Source of the DNA: Ectocarpus siliculosus
Taxonomy: Eukaryota > Sar > Phaeophyceae > Ectocarpales > Ectocarpaceae
Assembly (NCBI GenBank): GCA_000310025.1
Contig: FN649728.1
Coordinates: 475,391 to 539,390 of the forward strand
DNA: 64,000 nucleotides
Reading direction: 5' to 3'
Notes under the pieces: generated by a model
Databases searched by the model: none
Told to the model about the DNA's origin: nothing
What the model saw: only the letters and a program-made list of their open reading frames with translations
Part shown: piece by piece, positions 61,163-64,000 of the stretch
Layout of the letters: every line of letters starts with the position of its first letter
Position numbering within the stretch: the first letter of the stretch is position 1
Translations under genes and position numbers: made by a program

Positions 61163-61376
61163 CCGTAGGTGACACAAGATACCACACCCCCTGGCCCGTT
61201 TTTCAAAGCTCGACTACTCCGCGACGAAGAGGATACCAAAATAAAACGATAACCTTTCGGAAAGATCTCGATGAGACCGTTCCAACGCCGTCATTTTCGG
61301 CACTGCTACTATTTACGGTGGCGTAATCGATCTCTCAAATCGGGCCGGGGTGTGTGGTATCTTGTGTCACTCACGG
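61163..61376 (+). mobile_element. Putative miniature inverted-repeat transposable element (MITE), about 210 bp
   Basis: The left end GTGACACAAGATACCACACC (from 61,169) is followed by CCCTGGCCCG. The right end, read on the opposite strand from 61,370, starts with the same GTGACACAAGATACCACAC and continues ACCCCGGCCCG. The terminal inverted repeats are thus about 30 bp with two small differences. They may extend outward through CCGTAG and CCGTGA. The interior of about 140 bp has no coding frame. A related single end occurs at about 22.26 kb, showing the family is dispersed. No target-site duplication could be fixed with confidence. Confidence 0.65.
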
Positions 61377-62161
61377 CAGTCTATGACTCATTGAACATGG
61401 CCGCGAACATGTCTTATTCTAGCAAAGAGGTAGCACGGGAAGATGAAACATTGTCGGCAAACAGGCATTGAGTAACATGGTTCTACAGCCCCCGCCACAC
61501 GAGAGAAATTCGTATCAGTACGCCCAGCAGCACCGGTATAACACGTGCCCGGTATCAACTGCTGACTGGACACACTGCTGTGCATGACCACTTGCCTCGC
61601 AACCTTTGGAGGCAGGCCCCGTTCCGCCAGGCCACCACATCTCGCAACACCGCGATTGACACAATAAGTGTTATACATCTGGCCGATACTGCTGCTCCAG
61701 CAGCAGCATTTAGCCCTCTGCTCGTCATGTTGAGCGAGAGATCAGACAGAGCTGTGAGGTCGCACACCACGCGGCGGCGGAATACAGAGGGGGCACGCAG
61801 AGGAAATTCAGAGATTTGCGGTATTCAGCGATGAAGGGGAGTTTTTTTTAATATTCTCGCACGCGATTGAGAGAATGCAAGCCAGAGAGCCAGAGCACTC
61901 GAGGGGAGCAACTCTCGGAAAGAGCCGGGCTATTGCACGTGAGGTTCCTCGTGTGCTGGCATACGTTCTGGCACCAAGAGTAGCTCTGCTACGGTGGACC
62001 CGGTGGGGAACGAGAGCAGGAAAAGCGAGATAGAGGGACGAAGACACAAACCGCATCTTGTTTCGTCCCAAAAACAGCGGTTACTTTTTCCCGAGAGACC
62101 TGCGTGATCCGAGAGAGCCACCACAGCCCTCACCCAGGCCCCCTGCAGCCTGAGCAACGCG
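61377..62161. other. Intergenic, no gene recognised
   Basis: Only short frames without motifs. From about 61.85 kb the sequence becomes rich in GAGA-like words and then in C/T just upstream of the exon at 62,162, ending GCCCCCTGCAG, which could be either 5' leader or a splice acceptor. Confidence 0.35.
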
Positions 62162-62331
62162 ATGCAGCGCTACCTGGAGACGACGAGCTCCGGGAGCACC
62201 CAAGTAGATAGTCATGCGACGGGTGGCGAGGAAGAAGAGGGGGGCTTCCCTGACTGGATCGCCTTCGGTGTAGTGGCGGTGGCTATGGCTCTCGGCATCA
62301 TCACCAGGACCACCCTCGCGAAGTGGCTACC
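62162..62331 (+). CDS. 5' exon of a membrane protein, possibly a Na+/H+ antiporter (partial)
   Basis: The frame starts MQRYLETTSSGS and passes an acidic stretch (GGEEEEGG). It then has a membrane span DWIAFGVVAVAMALGIITR, followed by TTLAKWLP and a clean donor (CC|gtgagt, phase 2). The hydrophobic segment with LGIITR and the ending KWLP resemble the first helix and the approach to the P-Y-T-V-x-L helix of CPA1-type Na+/H+ exchangers. That is only a resemblance, since no later exon was identified before the window ends. The ATG could instead be internal, because a good acceptor (CCCCCTGCAG) lies 13 bases upstream and keeps the frame open. Confidence 0.4.
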
Positions 62332-64000
62332 GTGAGTGCCTTCCACAATCTGTGCTCGCTTCGTAGAGCTGTGCTCTGGACAGCAATCGCATTAGCAATG
62401 ATAGGGAAGGGTGTGATAGGCTGGGGGTTACAGCTCTTTGCGTTATTCCGAGAGGCACGGGGAAGGCGTGATGAGGATTACTTTTTCGGCCAACGCGAAG
62501 CACACTGCGTGCGGCTTGACCTTGATCCAATTGCACTTGAAGCGTCCGTTGTTCGTTCTTTCATGTACAATGCAGCAGGTGTAAAAATAGGCTGCTGTAG
62601 ACTACATGTACCGAAAAGAGACAGCGAGGTACTGCTGCGTCCTTCTACAAGTTCAATTGTTCGAGATTAGGCGATAGACAGTGTCCCGACCTGCCCATGG
62701 CCGGCGCACCGGCAAGATTAAGTCGGCGTCATCCAGGCGATACATTTCTCTCGCAAGCACTTTCGTCGGTCGGACACACGGTCTATTATACATTGTCCGT
62801 GTGTCCCCGTTGCGCCGTTGCTGACAATGGACTGCCTATCCAAATATTGCTCATCAAGTCGGTTGCGATAAAATTCTGAGACTCGTGTTCCGCGGTAGGG
62901 ACAGCAGTCACATACACTACACGTCCTGTGCTCGTGCGGGATTTCCTCTACAAATACGGACGCCGACGTGAGCAAGGACGCGGTACCGAGTTTTTGTGAA
63001 AGGAGGTATTTTTTTCGGTCTTCATTGTGTAGGTAAAGTCGGGAAGTCGGGCGGTACACTAGGCAACATGACTTTCCGGATCATACCGCAACATACGGCC
63101 GCGCACCGGTCGGAGATAGTCGGAGATTTACCGCGCATTAACCCGTATTTGCACCGGTCGCAGGCCATCGGGCGCGCTTGCCTGCGTGTACTCTAGTGCC
63201 AGCGATATCGCGCAACAGAACGGCAGCGCCCGGCATCGCGCGTTCTGTCGGTGCACGAACGTCAACAGATGTTGCAGCATGGCTGGCTATATACTGCTGT
63301 ACTACCGGGCCGCTCTTCGCAAAAAAACACAAATATCATCCGACCATTGTTTGCATATCTTGGCACGCATGGCGGACGAACATTTCATCCATGTGCCATC
63401 ACAAACAGCTAACAGCAGCATCAACTGCTGTTCTCTGAAGCGTATGCATATAACAATCAGAAACTTTGCACCAGAAGGGTGTTGCGAGGTTGTAAATATG
63501 TTTAGGAACGGGTGCTTTTTACTTTCGTCCCTTCTATTCTGGGCACCAATCTACGCCGTTCGGTGTGTGCTGATGCACCACCGGGGCCACACGGGGAAGG
63601 TTTGATCACTGGAGCTCCCACCCCCCCGCGCGTGCCTTCATTTTCAACGCGAGAAAGGGTCAGCAGCTCCTCCATCGATATGAATTCACTTGCGAATCAA
63701 CCACATTCAACCACTCAAGCAGTGTTGGCTCCCAGAAAGCTTGCAACCCTCAACCTAGTACCAATAGGGTACCCACACAACGAGGTTACAGCGGTACCAG
63801 CTGAGCCACCGGGGCCGAACTGTCAACCAGAGTTTTGGGCCTAAATGTGTACCAGTCGACCATGGGCGCTTGGTGCTCGGTTGATGCCGTTTATTGTTTG
63901 TTATTGCCGGCGAAATCCTGTGATTTTTAGGCCACAGTTAGTGTCATTGGGTGATGACCCATCAGCGTTGCGTCGTTTGCCCCCCCCCCCCCCCCCAACC
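62332..64000. other. Right-edge region, no exon recognised
   Basis: If the exon at 62,162 begins a gene, this is its first intron. I searched for a continuation starting with one base and then a hydrophobic helix and found none. Short motif-free frames occur on both strands. A run of about 17 C lies near the last bases (about 63,980-63,996). Confidence 0.35.

Noticed and set aside
1-64000. tRNA, rRNA or bacterial-type operon features
   Set aside because: No cloverleaf-like or rRNA-like stretch was recognised by eye. A covariance-model scan would be needed to exclude small RNAs. Intron-split genes rule out a bacterial origin for the window.

Overview
The window looks like nuclear DNA of a multicellular or flagellated stramenopile, most likely a brown alga of the Ectocarpus type. 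Every gene I can build is split by GT-AG introns, mostly 0.2-2 kb long. The proteins carry long low-complexity tails rich in Ser, Gly, Pro and Gln, and microsatellites are frequent. There are no operons, Shine-Dalgarno sites or bacterial features. The taxon is my inference from gene structure and family content; the sequence holds no marker that proves it.

Gene models come from reading both strands, joining exons at consensus splice sites and requiring intron phases to agree. Seven models hang together well. Left to right they are: (1) a small minus-strand C1 zinc-finger membrane protein (about 1.65-3.13 kb, tentative); (2) a plus-strand 151-aa calmodulin-like protein with four degenerate EF-hand loops (4.81-9.70 kb); (3) a plus-strand 46-aa metallothionein-like peptide (11.0-12.3 kb, moderate support); (4) a minus-strand triose-phosphate/nucleotide-sugar transporter family protein stretched to 1119 aa (14.0-21.4 kb); (5) a plus-strand tripartite DENN-domain protein of about 2109 aa in 17 exons (23.9-37.2 kb); (6) a minus-strand type II membrane protein with a coiled-coil stalk and a bulb-type lectin head (40.2-42.6 kb), with a further lectin-like exon just beyond it (39.7-39.95 kb); (7) a plus-strand, very divergent kinesin-like protein of about 1931 aa (47.5-56.6 kb); (8) a minus-strand TadA-type tRNA adenosine deaminase (58.2-60.4 kb). 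At 62.2 kb an exon encoding a membrane segment may start a gene that runs off the right edge. Two weaker minus-strand exon sets lie at 43.7-44.1 and 45.5-45.7 kb.

The genes look functionally independent, as is normal for such a genome. Themes are membrane traffic and cytoskeleton (DENN exchange factor, kinesin-like protein), organelle metabolism and translation (TPT transporter, TadA deaminase), calcium or metal binding (EF-hand protein, metallothionein) and cell-surface glycan recognition (lectin). The TPT and DENN genes are divergently transcribed from a 2.5-kb spacer.

Non-coding space holds a likely miniature inverted-repeat element at 61.2-61.4 kb with a related fragment at 22.3 kb. Local tandem duplications sit inside or beside the TPT gene, and several microsatellites are present.
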